Shown here piece after piece: positions 39,641 through 47,775 of a stretch of 47,775 nt of DNA. A model generated the notes under the pieces. That model had not been told where the DNA came from. It did not search any database and saw only the letters and a program-made list of their open reading frames with translations. The position numbers and the translations under genes were made by a program. Source of the stretch: Myceligenerans pegani (GTDB lineage: Bacteria > Actinomycetota > Actinomycetes > Actinomycetales > Cellulomonadaceae); the NCBI RefSeq assembly GCF_014892515.1, contig NZ_JADBGR010000104.1, forward strand, positions 1 through 47,775, given 5' to 3'. Positions within the stretch are counted from its first letter, which is position 1. Each line of letters opens with the position of its first letter.

Positions 39641-42271
39641 ATGAATCGGCTCAGCAAGGCTTCGAAACTCGGGGCCACCGTCACGTTGTTGTCCATGGCG
39701 TTGGTGGCACCGCTGTCCGCGAGCACCGCCGCGGCCCAGGCACCGGCGGCCCAGCAGGCACCGGCGGCCCAGCAGGCACCGGCGGCCCAGCAGGCACCGG
39801 CGGCCCAGGCACCCGCAGCAGGTCTCCAAGACCTACGTGCCGAAGCCGAACCGGTGGATCGAGGCCTCGACTACCTGGTCTCGGACTACCAGAACCGCGA
39901 CGAGGCGGAGTACACGGCCGAATCCTGGGCGCCCTTCGCCAAGGCGTTGCGCGCCGCGGACGACGTCGCCGACGACGCGTCGGCCTCCACGTCGGAGGTC
40001 GCCACCGCGAAGACGGAACTCATGACCGCCGCTGCCGATCTGACGGCGGCCGACGAAGGCACGTTCGAGACCATCACGAACGACACCTTCTGGAACGACA
40101 CCGACGGCAACCCCATCTACTCGCAGGGCGGTGGGGTCTTCAAGTTCGGGGACACGTACTACTGGTACGGCGTGCACTACACCGGCGCCGAGAGCTATCG
40201 GGCCAACCCGACACAGAAGTACGACAACCAGGTCTCCTTCGTCTCGATCCCCGTGTACTCGTCCCAGGACCTGGTGAACTGGAAGTTCGAGAACCGGGTG
40301 GCGACGCGCTCCACCGGCGTCGGCAGCGGCGCCAACCTGGGCGGTGCCGGCTGGGTCGGGCGGCTCGGCGTCACGTACAACGAGAACACCGGCAAGTACG
40401 TGCTCGCCGTGCAGATGTGGCACCCGGGCCGTGGCGGGCACGGCGTCCTGCTGCTGCAGGGCGACTCGCCGACCGACACCTTCGACTACGGCTACTTCCA
40501 GATCCAGGTCCAGAACTCGCCGACGACCGGCACCGGGGATCAGACGGTCTTCACCGACGACGACGGGCAGGACTACCTGATCTTCTCCAACCGCGAAGGA
40601 CGGTCGCGCGGCTTCGTGTCCAAGTTCCGGGAGTCCGACTCGCTGCGGATCGAGCCAGGCGTCGAGATCCGCCGCGGCGACGGCCGCGAGGGCAACGCCA
40701 TGTTCAAGCTCGACGGCAAGTACTACCACGCGGCGTCGGACCTGCACGGCTGGAACACGTCCGTCAACTACGTCAACGAGTCGACCAGCGGCAACATCCA
40801 GGGCAGCTACTCCAGCGAGTTCATCCTCGAGGGCACCGAGATGGACTACAGCCACGTGACCCAGACCGGGTTCTTCGTGACGGTGAACGGCACCAAGCAG
40901 AGCACGGTGATCTACGCCGGCGACCGCTGGGCCGACTTCGCCTGGAACGGTATCGGCTACAACCAGTGGGTACCGATCACCAAGACCGGCGCGCGGCCGG
41001 AGTTCCACTCGGTGAGCCAGTGGCAGTTCAACGTCACGACCGGCGAGTGGCGCGTCGGACCGCAGAACAACTACATCCTCAACCCCGACATCCAGGCCGA
41101 CCGGATCATCGTGTCCAACGTCCGAGGATGGCGGAACATCGGCGGCTGGTCGACCAACGTCAACGGTGGCGCGAACGGGTCCCGCTTCGCGCTCGAGGTG
41201 GGTGACCGCGGCGGCGTGGAGCAGCGGATCGAGTCGGTTCCCGGCGGCGAGTACACCCTGTCCCTGCACGCCCGGGGCAACGCCGGGCAGGTCGTGGTCA
41301 CCGGTGCCAACGGCGTCCAGAGCACCCTCAGCGTTCCGTCGTCGGGCGGCTGGACCCAGCGCCAGCTCACCGGCATCGAACTGCCCAGCGGGGGAGCCAC
41401 CGTCACCGTGCGGGCGTCGGGTTCGGGCGGCTTCACCGTCGACCAGCTCTCACTCGTCAGGACCGACGACGGCCCGCCGCCCGAGCCGGGGCAGCGCTAC
41501 GAGGCGGAGTCCGCGCCCGCGGTGTGCCAGGGCACGATCAGTTCGAACCACTCGGGGTACTCGGGTACCGGGTTCTGTGACGGTGACCAGGCCGTCGGGG
41601 CCTACGCACAGTTCACGGTGACCCCGCAGGACGCCGACACGGCGGCGGTGGGGATCCGGTTCGCCAACGGCAGCACCAGTGCGCGGCCGGCGAACGTGGT
41701 CGTCAACGGGACCACGGTGGACACGGTGTCGTTCGAGCCCACCGGCTCGTGGTCGACGTGGTCGACCAAGTCCGTGCCGGTCTCGCTGAACGAGGGCAGC
41801 AACACGATCCGGATCGAGCCGACCGCGGCCACAGGACTGCCCAACGTGGACTATCTGGACCTCATCGGCGCGCCCGAACCGGAACCGGAACGTCTCGAGG
41901 CCGAGGACGCCCCGGCCACCTGCGACGGCACCATCGACACGAACCACTCCGGCTACTCCGGCACGGGGTTCTGCAACGGCGACAACGCCGTGGGCGCGGC
42001 AGCGCAGTTCACGGTGAACCCGGCAGCCGCCGGCACGGCCACGGTGGAGGTCCGGTTCGCCAACGGCGCAGATTCGCGGGCCGCGAATGTGATCGTTAAC
42101 GGTGCCACGGTGGACACGGTCTCGTTCGAGTCCACCGGCGCCTGGTCCGCGTGGGCCACCAAGGCCCTGACCGTGTCGCTGAACGAGGGCAGCAACACCA
42201 TCCGGATCGAGCCGACCACGGCCGCAGGCCTCCCCAACATCGACTACCTCGACGTCGGTCCCGCCGCGTAA
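39641..42271 (+). CDS. Secreted GH43-family glycosidase with two C-terminal CBM35 modules
   Basis: 876-aa exported enzyme probably removing galactose or arabinose side chains of RG-I. Order: signal peptide (~1-33); QAPAAQ repeats (~34-55); helical FIVAR-like spacer (SDYQNRDEAEYTAESWAPFAKALRAA); five-bladed-propeller catalytic domain from ~145 (DTFWNDTDGNPIYSQGGGVFKFGDTYYWYG, GRLGVTYNENTGKYVLAVQM, DDDGQDYLIF, EGNAMFKLDGKYYHAASDLHGWN); a carbohydrate-binding-like module (NPDIQADRIIVSNVRGWRNIGGWS, ~483-610); CBM35 at nt ~41491-41870 and ~41887-42262. The catalytic start resembles the exo-beta-1,3-galactanase branch of GH43; subfamily and specificity are not certain. GGGAGGA about 8-10 nt before ATG 39641. 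Confidence 0.85.
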   Translation: MNRLSKASKLGATVTLLSMALVAPLSASTAAAQAPAAQQAPAAQQAPAAQQAPAAQAPAAGLQDLRAEAEPVDRGLDYLVSDYQNRDEAEYTAESWAPFAKALRAADDVADDASASTSEVATAKTELMTAAADLTAADEGTFETITNDTFWNDTDGNPIYSQGGGVFKFGDTYYWYGVHYTGAESYRANPTQKYDNQVSFVSIPVYSSQDLVNWKFENRVATRSTGVGSGANLGGAGWVGRLGVTYNENTGKYVLAVQMWHPGRGGHGVLLLQGDSPTDTFDYGYFQIQVQNSPTTGTGDQTVFTDDDGQDYLIFSNREGRSRGFVSKFRESDSLRIEPGVEIRRGDGREGNAMFKLDGKYYHAASDLHGWNTSVNYVNESTSGNIQGSYSSEFILEGTEMDYSHVTQTGFFVTVNGTKQSTVIYAGDRWADFAWNGIGYNQWVPITKTGARPEFHSVSQWQFNVTTGEWRVGPQNNYILNPDIQADRIIVSNVRGWRNIGGWSTNVNGGANGSRFALEVGDRGGVEQRIESVPGGEYTLSLHARGNAGQVVVTGANGVQSTLSVPSSGGWTQRQLTGIELPSGGATVTVRASGSGGFTVDQLSLVRTDDGPPPEPGQRYEAESAPAVCQGTISSNHSGYSGTGFCDGDQAVGAYAQFTVTPQDADTAAVGIRFANGSTSARPANVVVNGTTVDTVSFEPTGSWSTWSTKSVPVSLNEGSNTIRIEPTAATGLPNVDYLDLIGAPEPEPERLEAEDAPATCDGTIDTNHSGYSGTGFCNGDNAVGAAAQFTVNPAAAGTATVEVRFANGADSRAANVIVNGATVDTVSFESTGAWSAWATKALTVSLNEGSNTIRIEPTTAAGLPNIDYLDVGPAA
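39741..39809 (+). repeat. 18-nt tandem repeat encoding QAPAAQ
   Basis: Three exact copies of CACCGGCGGCCCAGCAGG (39741-39794) plus a partial fourth, just after the signal peptide. Slippage-prone linker; copy number may vary. Confidence 0.85.
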
Positions 42272-42282
42272 CACCGTCGGCG

Positions 42283-42322
42283 GCGGTCAGGAGGGTGTCC
42301 GGTTCTTCGCCCTCCTGACCGC
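42283..42322 (+). terminator. Terminator hairpin after the GH43 gene
   Basis: 13-bp perfect stem GCGGTCAGGAGGG / CCCTCCTGACCGC with a 14-nt loop, 12 nt after the stop codon. Confidence 0.75.
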
Positions 42323-42396
42323 ACCAGCTCGGCCGCAACGCCCTGACCATGCTCGGGCCGGCGTATCGCGGCGACCCTACTCACTGAGGAGTGGTG

Positions 42397-44145
42397 ATGA
42401 AACTACTGGCGAAACTGGTCGTGACGGCCGTCCTGGCGGGTTCGGCCGGGCTGGTCGCGCCCCACGCCGACCCGGCGGCCGGGCAGGCCTCCGCGGCCGG
42501 ACAGACCTATTACGTGGCACCGAACGGCAGTGACGGCGCGGCAGGCACGCAGGCAGCTCCCTGGGCCTCGATCGCCCATGCACAGTCCGTGGCTCGCGCC
42601 GGCGACACCGTCTACTTCCGGGGCGGCACCTACGCCTATACCCGTGCGAACAGGAGCTGCTCGAGTCAGACCGACCGGGTCGACGCCATCACCCTGAACA
42701 GGAGCGGCAGCGCGGGCAACCCGATCCGCTACTGGGCCTACCCGGGTGAGACGCCGGTCTTCGACTTCTCCGGCATGCGGGACGACTGCCGGATCAAGGG
42801 CTTCAGCGTCACCGGCAGCCACCTGCACCTCAAGGGGCTGGAGGTCACCGGTGTGCCGCAGAACAACTGGCGGAACGCCGAGTCCTGGGGGATCTGGATC
42901 TCAGGAGACAACAACACGTTCGAGCAGCTCGACCTCCACCACCACATGGGGACCGGCCTGTTCGTCAACGGTGGCAGCGGCAACCTCGTCGTCAACTCGG
43001 ATTCGCACGACAACTACGACCCGCGCAGCACCGACGGGCCCGGCGAGAACGCCGACGGTTTCGGCTCGCACTACACGCCGGCCGGCCGCCCCGCGAACGT
43101 GTTCACGGGGTGCCGCGCGTGGTGGAACGGGGACGACGGGTTCGACCTCATCTCCACGTACTCGCCCGTGACCATCGAGCACTCGTGGTCCTGGCGCAAC
43201 GGGTACGAGCCGGGGGCGACGACGCCCGCCGGCAACGGGGTCGGCTTCAAGGTGGGTGGCTTCGGTGGCGACTACGACACCGGCGCGGTGAAGCACACCG
43301 TCCGCTTCTCGGTCGCGTTCCTGAACAAGGCCGCGGGCTTCTATTCCAACCACCACCCGGTGGCCAACGACTACTTCAACAACACCGGCTACGGAAACCA
43401 CCCCAACTTCAACATGAGGGGAGTCGACTCGAGCGGCAACGCCGTCGGACGCGGGAACCTGCGCAACAACGTCGCCTACACCGGAACGCCGACGTCGTAC
43501 ATGAACGGCACCAACTCCTCGCACAACACCTGGGACCTCGACATCCGCCTGTCGGACTCGCAGTTCCAGAGCGTGTCGACGTCGGGCTGGGACGCACCCC
43601 GTCAGGCCGACGGAGGCCTGCCCGTGCTGCCCCACCTCCGCCCCGCGGAGAACAGTGACCTGATCGACCGGGGCACCGACGTCGGCCTGCCGTACACCGG
43701 AACGGCGCCGGATCTCGGCGCCTTCGAGGCGGGCGACGGCGGCCCGCCGCCGGGGCAGCGGTACGAGGCGGAGACCGCGCCGGCGGTGTGTGACGGCACC
43801 ATCGACTCGAACCACAGCGGCTTCTCCGGGAGCGGGTTCTGCAACGGGGCCAATGCTGTGGACTCCTCCGCGCAGTTCACGGTGACCGCGGAGACCGCCG
43901 GCACCGCGACGCTGGGGATCCGGTTCGCCAACGGGACCACCAGTGCCCGGCCGGTGGACCTGGTGGTCAACGGGACGACGGCGGGGACGGTGTCGTTCGA
44001 GCCCACCGGCGCGTGGTCGACGTGGTCGACCAAGACGGCGACCGTCCCGCTCGACGCCGGCAGCAACACCATCCGGCTGGAGCCGACCACCACGGCCGGG
44101 CTACCCAACATCGACTACCTCGACGTCGAAGCCGCCGCTGACTGA
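42397..44145 (+). CDS. Secreted PL9-like pectate lyase (right-handed beta-helix) with CBM35
   Basis: 582-aa exported protein. Signal peptide KLLAKLVVTAVLAGSAGLVAPHADPAAG. The catalytic part opens TYYVAPNGSDGAAGTQAAPWASIAHAQSVARAGDTVYFRGGTYAYT, standard for extracellular beta-helix pectate lyases. Parallel beta-helix turns follow (FEQLDLHHHMGTGLFVNGGSGNLVVNSDSHDNYD, FTGCRAWWNGDDGFDLI, VRFSVAFLNKAAGFYSNHH). NADGFGSHYTP and DDGFD recall the calcium site of PL9 enzymes. LIDRGTDVGLPYTGTAPDLGAFE ends the domain, then a CBM35 (nt ~43756-44135). ATG 42397 is 5 nt after GAGGAG. It should cut homogalacturonan or RG-I. Confidence 0.88.
   Translation: MKLLAKLVVTAVLAGSAGLVAPHADPAAGQASAAGQTYYVAPNGSDGAAGTQAAPWASIAHAQSVARAGDTVYFRGGTYAYTRANRSCSSQTDRVDAITLNRSGSAGNPIRYWAYPGETPVFDFSGMRDDCRIKGFSVTGSHLHLKGLEVTGVPQNNWRNAESWGIWISGDNNTFEQLDLHHHMGTGLFVNGGSGNLVVNSDSHDNYDPRSTDGPGENADGFGSHYTPAGRPANVFTGCRAWWNGDDGFDLISTYSPVTIEHSWSWRNGYEPGATTPAGNGVGFKVGGFGGDYDTGAVKHTVRFSVAFLNKAAGFYSNHHPVANDYFNNTGYGNHPNFNMRGVDSSGNAVGRGNLRNNVAYTGTPTSYMNGTNSSHNTWDLDIRLSDSQFQSVSTSGWDAPRQADGGLPVLPHLRPAENSDLIDRGTDVGLPYTGTAPDLGAFEAGDGGPPPGQRYEAETAPAVCDGTIDSNHSGFSGSGFCNGANAVDSSAQFTVTAETAGTATLGIRFANGTTSARPVDLVVNGTTAGTVSFEPTGAWSTWSTKTATVPLDAGSNTIRLEPTTTAGLPNIDYLDVEAAAD
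43756..44135 (+). repeat. CBM35 coding module, near-identical to the one in the PL11 gene
   Basis: Encodes RYEAETAPAVCDGTID to NIDYLDV. DNA identity to 37408-37790 is very high in two ~60-nt blocks and at the 3' end, with scattered synonymous and non-synonymous changes between. Confidence 0.8.
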
Positions 44146-44216
44146 CGTCCCCGCCGGCACGGCTCTCTCGCGGTCCACCGAACCCCAGGATGTTCCCTAC
44201 ACCCAAGGAGTCAACG

Positions 44217-45536
44217 ATGACCATGCAACGACGGACCTTCCTCCGCATGAGCGCGGCCGGAGCGGCGGGCGTGGGCCTGACGTCCCTGCTCGGCGCGGCG
44301 CCGGCGCTCGGTGCGGCGCCCCTGGCCACGGCGTCGGCCGCCGCGACGTACGCGGTCGGCGTGCGCCGGTACGACTGGTGGCGCGGCAGCCGCCGCTGCA
44401 CCACCTACGTCTACTACCCCGCCACCGGCACCCCGGGCGGCAACCCGGTGACGAACGCCCCGGTCGCCGACGGCGTCTTTCCCGTCTACAACTACACCCA
44501 CGGCTGGGGCTCCAGCCCGCAGAACTCGCTGTTCTTCATCCGCCCGCTGGCCGCGGCGGGCTTCATCGTCCCGGCCCCGCACTTCGAGTACAGCGGCGCC
44601 GGCGAGGTCCGGAGCGGCGAGCCGTCGAGGGACGTCTCCGAGATCATCACGCAGACCCTCGCCCTCAACGCGAGCGGACCGCTGTCCGGGCACATCAACA
44701 CCGACATCGGCGTGGGCGTCTCCGGCCACTCCCTGGGCGGCATGACCACCCACGGCCTGCTCACCGCCTGGCCCGACAGCCGCATCATCTCGGCCAACCC
44801 GCAGTCGTGCGAGGACATGGGCACCCCCGCCTCCTCGATCACGGCCAAGGTCGTGTTCGTCCACGGCGACCGCGACGACCTCACGCGGTACGACTCGGCG
44901 CGCCAGGCCTACAACGAGCTGACCTGGCCCAAGGGGTTCCTCACGTTCGTCGGCGGCAGCCACACCAGCTTCTGGGGCGACGTCCGCTTCCCGAACACCG
45001 TCGTCGACTGGGCGCTCTGGAGCATGAACGGCGACACCGCCGCCCGCGACCGCCTCCCGCAGGATGCGGCCGGGCCCAACACCAGGTGGGAGGCCGAACT
45101 GGGCGAGGGACCGTCCGAGCCGACCGGGGTCTTCCGCCTGGCTGCCCAGCACAGCGGCAAGCTGGCCGACATCGACGCCCGCTCGACCGCGGCCGGGGCC
45201 CGGCTGATCCAGTGGCGGTCCACCGGAGCGACCAACCAGCAGTTCGAGTTCGTCGCCGCCGGCGACGACCACTACCGGATCAAGGCCCGCCACTCCGGCC
45301 TGTTCCTGCAGGTGGCGAGCAACAGCAGCGGCGCCGACATCACCCAGCAGCCCGAGTCGGGCGCGACGACCCAGCAGTGGCGCATCGTCGACCACGGCGG
45401 CAGCATCAGCCTCATCAACCGGTCCTCGGGCCTCGCCATGGACGTCTGGGAGTACTCCTCCGCCGATGGCGCCCGCATCTCCCAGTGGGACTACACCGGC
45501 AACGCCAACCAGCGCTTCGCCCGCCAGAGCGTCTGA
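44217..45536 (+). CDS. Tat-exported alpha/beta hydrolase (esterase) with ricin-type lectin domain
   Basis: 439-aa secreted esterase. The twin-arginine signal is MQRRTFLRMSAAGAAGVG. The hydrolase domain resembles chlorophyllase/PET-hydrolase-like dienelactone hydrolases: VYNYTHGWGSSPQNS (oxyanion region), VGVSGHSLGGMTTHG (catalytic Ser), VFVHGDRDDLTRYDSARQAY (acid) and FVGGSHTSFWGD (His). Residues ~305-439 form a ricin B-like CBM13 domain with repeated Q-x-W motifs (IQWRS, QQWRIVD, SQWDYTG). ATG 44217 is 7 nt after AAGGAG. In this locus it may deacetylate or de-esterify pectin fragments; that role is inferred from position. Confidence 0.85.
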   Translation: MTMQRRTFLRMSAAGAAGVGLTSLLGAAPALGAAPLATASAAATYAVGVRRYDWWRGSRRCTTYVYYPATGTPGGNPVTNAPVADGVFPVYNYTHGWGSSPQNSLFFIRPLAAAGFIVPAPHFEYSGAGEVRSGEPSRDVSEIITQTLALNASGPLSGHINTDIGVGVSGHSLGGMTTHGLLTAWPDSRIISANPQSCEDMGTPASSITAKVVFVHGDRDDLTRYDSARQAYNELTWPKGFLTFVGGSHTSFWGDVRFPNTVVDWALWSMNGDTAARDRLPQDAAGPNTRWEAELGEGPSEPTGVFRLAAQHSGKLADIDARSTAAGARLIQWRSTGATNQQFEFVAAGDDHYRIKARHSGLFLQVASNSSGADITQQPESGATTQQWRIVDHGGSISLINRSSGLAMDVWEYSSADGARISQWDYTGNANQRFARQSV

Positions 45537-45674
45537 CCGTGCGGTGGGGCGGGCCGATGACCCGGTACCGCCCCGCCCGACGCCGCCACCTACCTGGGCG
45601 GCCCGCGCGGCCGCCGGTCCCGGCGGCCGCGCCCTGTCTGCCGTGCGATTCGATCACTACCTCGGAGGTCCATC

Positions 45675-47567
45675 ATGCGTTCACCCAGACGGCGTCCGGC
45701 GCTGCTCTCCGCCGGGCTTGCCGCGGCACTTTCCGCCGGGCTTGCCGCGGCGCCGGCCGGCGCCGGTCCCATCGTCGGTTCCACGGTGGCCTCCGCCGCG
45801 GTGGAGACCCGCTACGAGGCCGAGACCGCCCCGGCCACCTGCGACGGCACCATCGACACGAACCACTCCGGCTATTCCGGCACGGGGTTCTGCAACGGCG
45901 ACAACGCGGTCGGTGCGGCAGTCCAGTTCACCCTTGACGAGGACGCCTCCGCCACCGGCACCGCCACCCTCCTGGTGCGATTCGCGAACGCCTCCTCGGC
46001 CGCCCGCGCGGCCGAGGTCGTCGTCAACGGCACCACGGTGCAGTCGGTCTCGTTCCAGCCCACCGGCGCGTGGAGCACCTGGGCCACCACGACACTCACC
46101 GTCTCGCTGGACCCGGGCAGCAACACGATCCGGCTCAACCCCACCAGCGCCGCCGGCCTGCCCAACGTGGACTATCTCGACGCCGAGGCAGTCACCACCC
46201 CGACCCGCTACGAAGCCGAGACCGCACCGGCCACCTGTGACGGCACCATCGACTCCGACCACGGCGGCTATTCCGGCACCGGGTTCTGCAACGGCGACCC
46301 GGAGGCCGGCGCCGCGGCACAGTTCACCGTGAACGCGTCGGAGACCGGCACGGCGACGCTGGCGATCCGCTACGCCAACGGCGCCACCGCCGCACGCCCC
46401 GCCGATCTGATCGTGAACGGCGACACCGTGCTGTCGACGTCGTTCCAGCCCACCGGCGGATGGAGCGGCTGGACCACGAAGACCTCCGTCGTGCAGCTGA
46501 ACTCAGGTGACAACACCATCCGGCTCAGCCCCACCGGTGCCGACGGCCTACCCAACATCGACTACCTCGAATTCGAGCTCGGAGACATCCCGCAGCCGCC
46601 CGGCTGGCCGCAGGAGTGCGAGCGCAGGTCTCCGATCGTCTGCCACTTCGACGTCGCTCCCGGCAACTACGAGGTCACCGCATGGGTCGGCGACCGTGAC
46701 ACGGCGGGCAACACCTCGATGTCGGTGGAGGCGCGCCGCCGTGTCCTGCACGCGGTCGACACCGCGGCCGGCACGATCACCGAGCACACCTTCACCATCA
46801 ACGTCCGGCAGCCGGAGGGCCAGCCGACGGGCCAGGGCGGTACAGGCAACCCCGGACTGGACATCACCTTCGCGGGTTCGGCGCCGAGGCTGTCCGGTCT
46901 GACGGTGCAGCCGGCGAACGACCCCATGGTGGTGTACCTGGCGGGTGACTCCACGACGTGTGACCAGCCGCTCGCCCCGTGGACCGGCTGGGGGCAGCTC
47001 CTGCCCACGCAGGTGTCGGAGGGTGCCGTCGTCGCCAACTACGGGGACTCGGGCGAGAGCTCGGGGAGCTTCCTGCGCAACTCGGCGTTGTTCCCGACGA
47101 TGAGGCCGCTGATCCAGAGCGACGATTTGGTACTCATCCAGTTCGGGCACAACGACAAGTCCACGTCGGCGTCGGCGTTCCGCGGCAACCTCGCCTCGAT
47201 GATCAACCAGGTGCGGGACAGAGGAGGCGACCCCGTCCTCGTCACGCCACCGGTACGGCGGCACTTCGACGGCGACCGGCTCACCCCCACCGCGCGACAT
47301 GTCAACGGCGTGGGCGTCGACCTGCCGGCGGAGATGCGCAGGCTCGGCTCCGAGCTCGGCGTGCCGGTCATCGACCTGACCGCCAAGAGCCAGGCGCTCG
47401 TGGAGTCGCTGGGGCCGAACGAGTCCGCCCGGCTCTACCTGCGCCAGGCGGAGGACGGGTACCGGGACAACACCCACTTCTCGGAGTACGGCGCCGGAAG
47501 GATGGCCGACCTCGTCGTCGAGGGAGTCCGCGAGCACAACCTGTCCCTGGTCAGCTACCTACGCTGA
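45675..47567 (+). CDS. Secreted rhamnogalacturonan acetylesterase, CE12, with two N-terminal CBM35
   Basis: 630-aa extracellular SGNH hydrolase that removes acetyl groups from RG-I so lyases can act. A signal peptide (~1-35) precedes CBM35 at nt ~45807-46190 and ~46200-46575. A beta-sandwich-like linker (CHFDVAPGNYEVTAWVGDRDTAGNTSMSVEARRR) leads to the esterase: VVYLAGDSTTCDQPLAPWTGWGQLLP (catalytic Ser in GDST), NYGDSGESSGSF, VLIQFGHNDKS, and DNTHFSEYGAGRMADLVVEGV with the Asp-x-x-His pair. All blocks of CE12 are present. ATG 45675 has GGAGG about 7 nt upstream. It ends the locus before a terminator. Confidence 0.92.
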   Translation: MRSPRRRPALLSAGLAAALSAGLAAAPAGAGPIVGSTVASAAVETRYEAETAPATCDGTIDTNHSGYSGTGFCNGDNAVGAAVQFTLDEDASATGTATLLVRFANASSAARAAEVVVNGTTVQSVSFQPTGAWSTWATTTLTVSLDPGSNTIRLNPTSAAGLPNVDYLDAEAVTTPTRYEAETAPATCDGTIDSDHGGYSGTGFCNGDPEAGAAAQFTVNASETGTATLAIRYANGATAARPADLIVNGDTVLSTSFQPTGGWSGWTTKTSVVQLNSGDNTIRLSPTGADGLPNIDYLEFELGDIPQPPGWPQECERRSPIVCHFDVAPGNYEVTAWVGDRDTAGNTSMSVEARRRVLHAVDTAAGTITEHTFTINVRQPEGQPTGQGGTGNPGLDITFAGSAPRLSGLTVQPANDPMVVYLAGDSTTCDQPLAPWTGWGQLLPTQVSEGAVVANYGDSGESSGSFLRNSALFPTMRPLIQSDDLVLIQFGHNDKSTSASAFRGNLASMINQVRDRGGDPVLVTPPVRRHFDGDRLTPTARHVNGVGVDLPAEMRRLGSELGVPVIDLTAKSQALVESLGPNESARLYLRQAEDGYRDNTHFSEYGAGRMADLVVEGVREHNLSLVSYLR

Positions 47568-47572
47568 GAACG

Positions 47573-47605
47573 TGCCTGGGGACTTCGTGCAAGGGTCCCC
47601 AGGCA
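47573..47605 (+). terminator. Terminator hairpin closing the pectin locus
   Basis: 11-bp perfect stem TGCCTGGGGAC / GTCCCCAGGCA, 11-nt loop, 5 nt after the CE12 stop. No T-tract. Confidence 0.75.
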
Positions 47606-47690
47606 TCGCCCGCCGCCCTGGACCGGCGTATGGCGCAGAGCCGCCCCGGCCCGGCCAGCGGGGTGGAGCTCGGCACCCCAGGTAGGGGTC

Positions 47691-47775
47691 GGGGCAACCT
47701 CTGCCCACCCGTGCGGGGTTCCGGGGCGAACCTTCTGCCCACCGGGGTCGGGTCGGGGTCCGGGGCGAAGCCCCG
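47691..47775. repeat. GC-rich imperfect repeats at the right edge
   Basis: Units beginning GGGGC(G)AACC(T)TCTGCCCACC recur at 47691 and 47723, and a third begins at 47762 as the window ends. The array continues outside. A 63-codon minus-strand frame here shows no protein-like features. Otherwise 47606-47690 holds nothing recognisable. Confidence 0.5.

Noticed and set aside
39565-41205. 546-codon frame overlapping the start of the GH43 gene
   Set aside because: Arg-rich shadow frame; the GH43 frame has a signal peptide and catalytic motifs.
45543-45580. Possible terminator GGGGCGG...CCGCCCC after the esterase gene
   Set aside because: Short stem with a long loop in very GC-rich sequence; not distinguishable from background.
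47551-47742. 63-aa minus-strand protein at the right end
   Set aside because: Overlaps the terminator and repeat region, with low-complexity Arg/Pro/Gly content.
1-47775. CRISPR arrays, tRNA/rRNA genes, insertion sequences, integrases or phage genes
   Set aside because: Looked for on both strands; no regular repeat-spacer pattern, cloverleaf, transposase or phage motif was seen.

Overview
The window is very GC-rich DNA with the conserved actinobacterial order rne/rng - rplU - rpmA - obgE - proB - proA - (small membrane protein) - nadD - (Pro/Gly-rich membrane protein) - rsfS - histidine phosphatase. GTG starts, 4-nt start/stop overlaps, leaderless starts and a secreted plant-cell-wall enzyme cluster point to an actinomycete, most likely Micrococcales (Cellulomonadaceae/Promicromonosporaceae type). 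That placement is inference from gene order and composition, not from a marker comparison.

Layout. 1-12.7 kb: housekeeping core (RNase E/G, a leftward L-isoaspartate methyltransferase, ribosomal proteins L21/L27, Obg GTPase, proline biosynthesis, NAD biosynthesis, ribosome silencing factor). 12.8-19.2 kb: an alpha/beta hydrolase; two leftward regulators facing a short PEP-synthase-like phosphotransferase with a histidine phosphatase; and a cmtR-ctpG-type Cd/Pb resistance operon. 19.2-26.5 kb: an arylsulfatase with a frameshift near its end, a TetR regulator divergent from two coupled ABC exporter-type half-transporters, and an RDD membrane protein. 26.5-35.3 kb: small regulator/effector pairs: XRE-cupin with a BenE-type transporter, TetR with a VOC protein, another VOC gene with AraC, TetR with a DUF4267 membrane protein, TetR with a flavin amine oxidase, then a VOC protein and a P-loop kinase. 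35.3-35.9 kb: gene remnants, including the 3' end of an agmatinase/arginase-family gene.

35.9-47.6 kb: a LacI regulator divergent from five co-directional secreted enzymes that together look like a rhamnogalacturonan-I (pectin) utilisation locus: PL11 rhamnogalacturonan lyase, GH43 glycosidase, PL9-like pectate lyase, Tat-exported alpha/beta-hydrolase esterase with a ricin-type lectin domain, and CE12 rhamnogalacturonan acetylesterase. Four of the five carry CBM35-like modules (six copies). LacI-type sites sharing AAGCGnTT lie before the regulator and before the first enzyme gene.

Regulatory theme. Many divergent pairs have readable dyad operators in the shared intergenic region, and about a dozen genes begin 6-7 nt after a TAnnnT -10 hexamer, the signature of leaderless mRNAs. 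No tRNA, rRNA, CRISPR array, insertion sequence or integrase was found.
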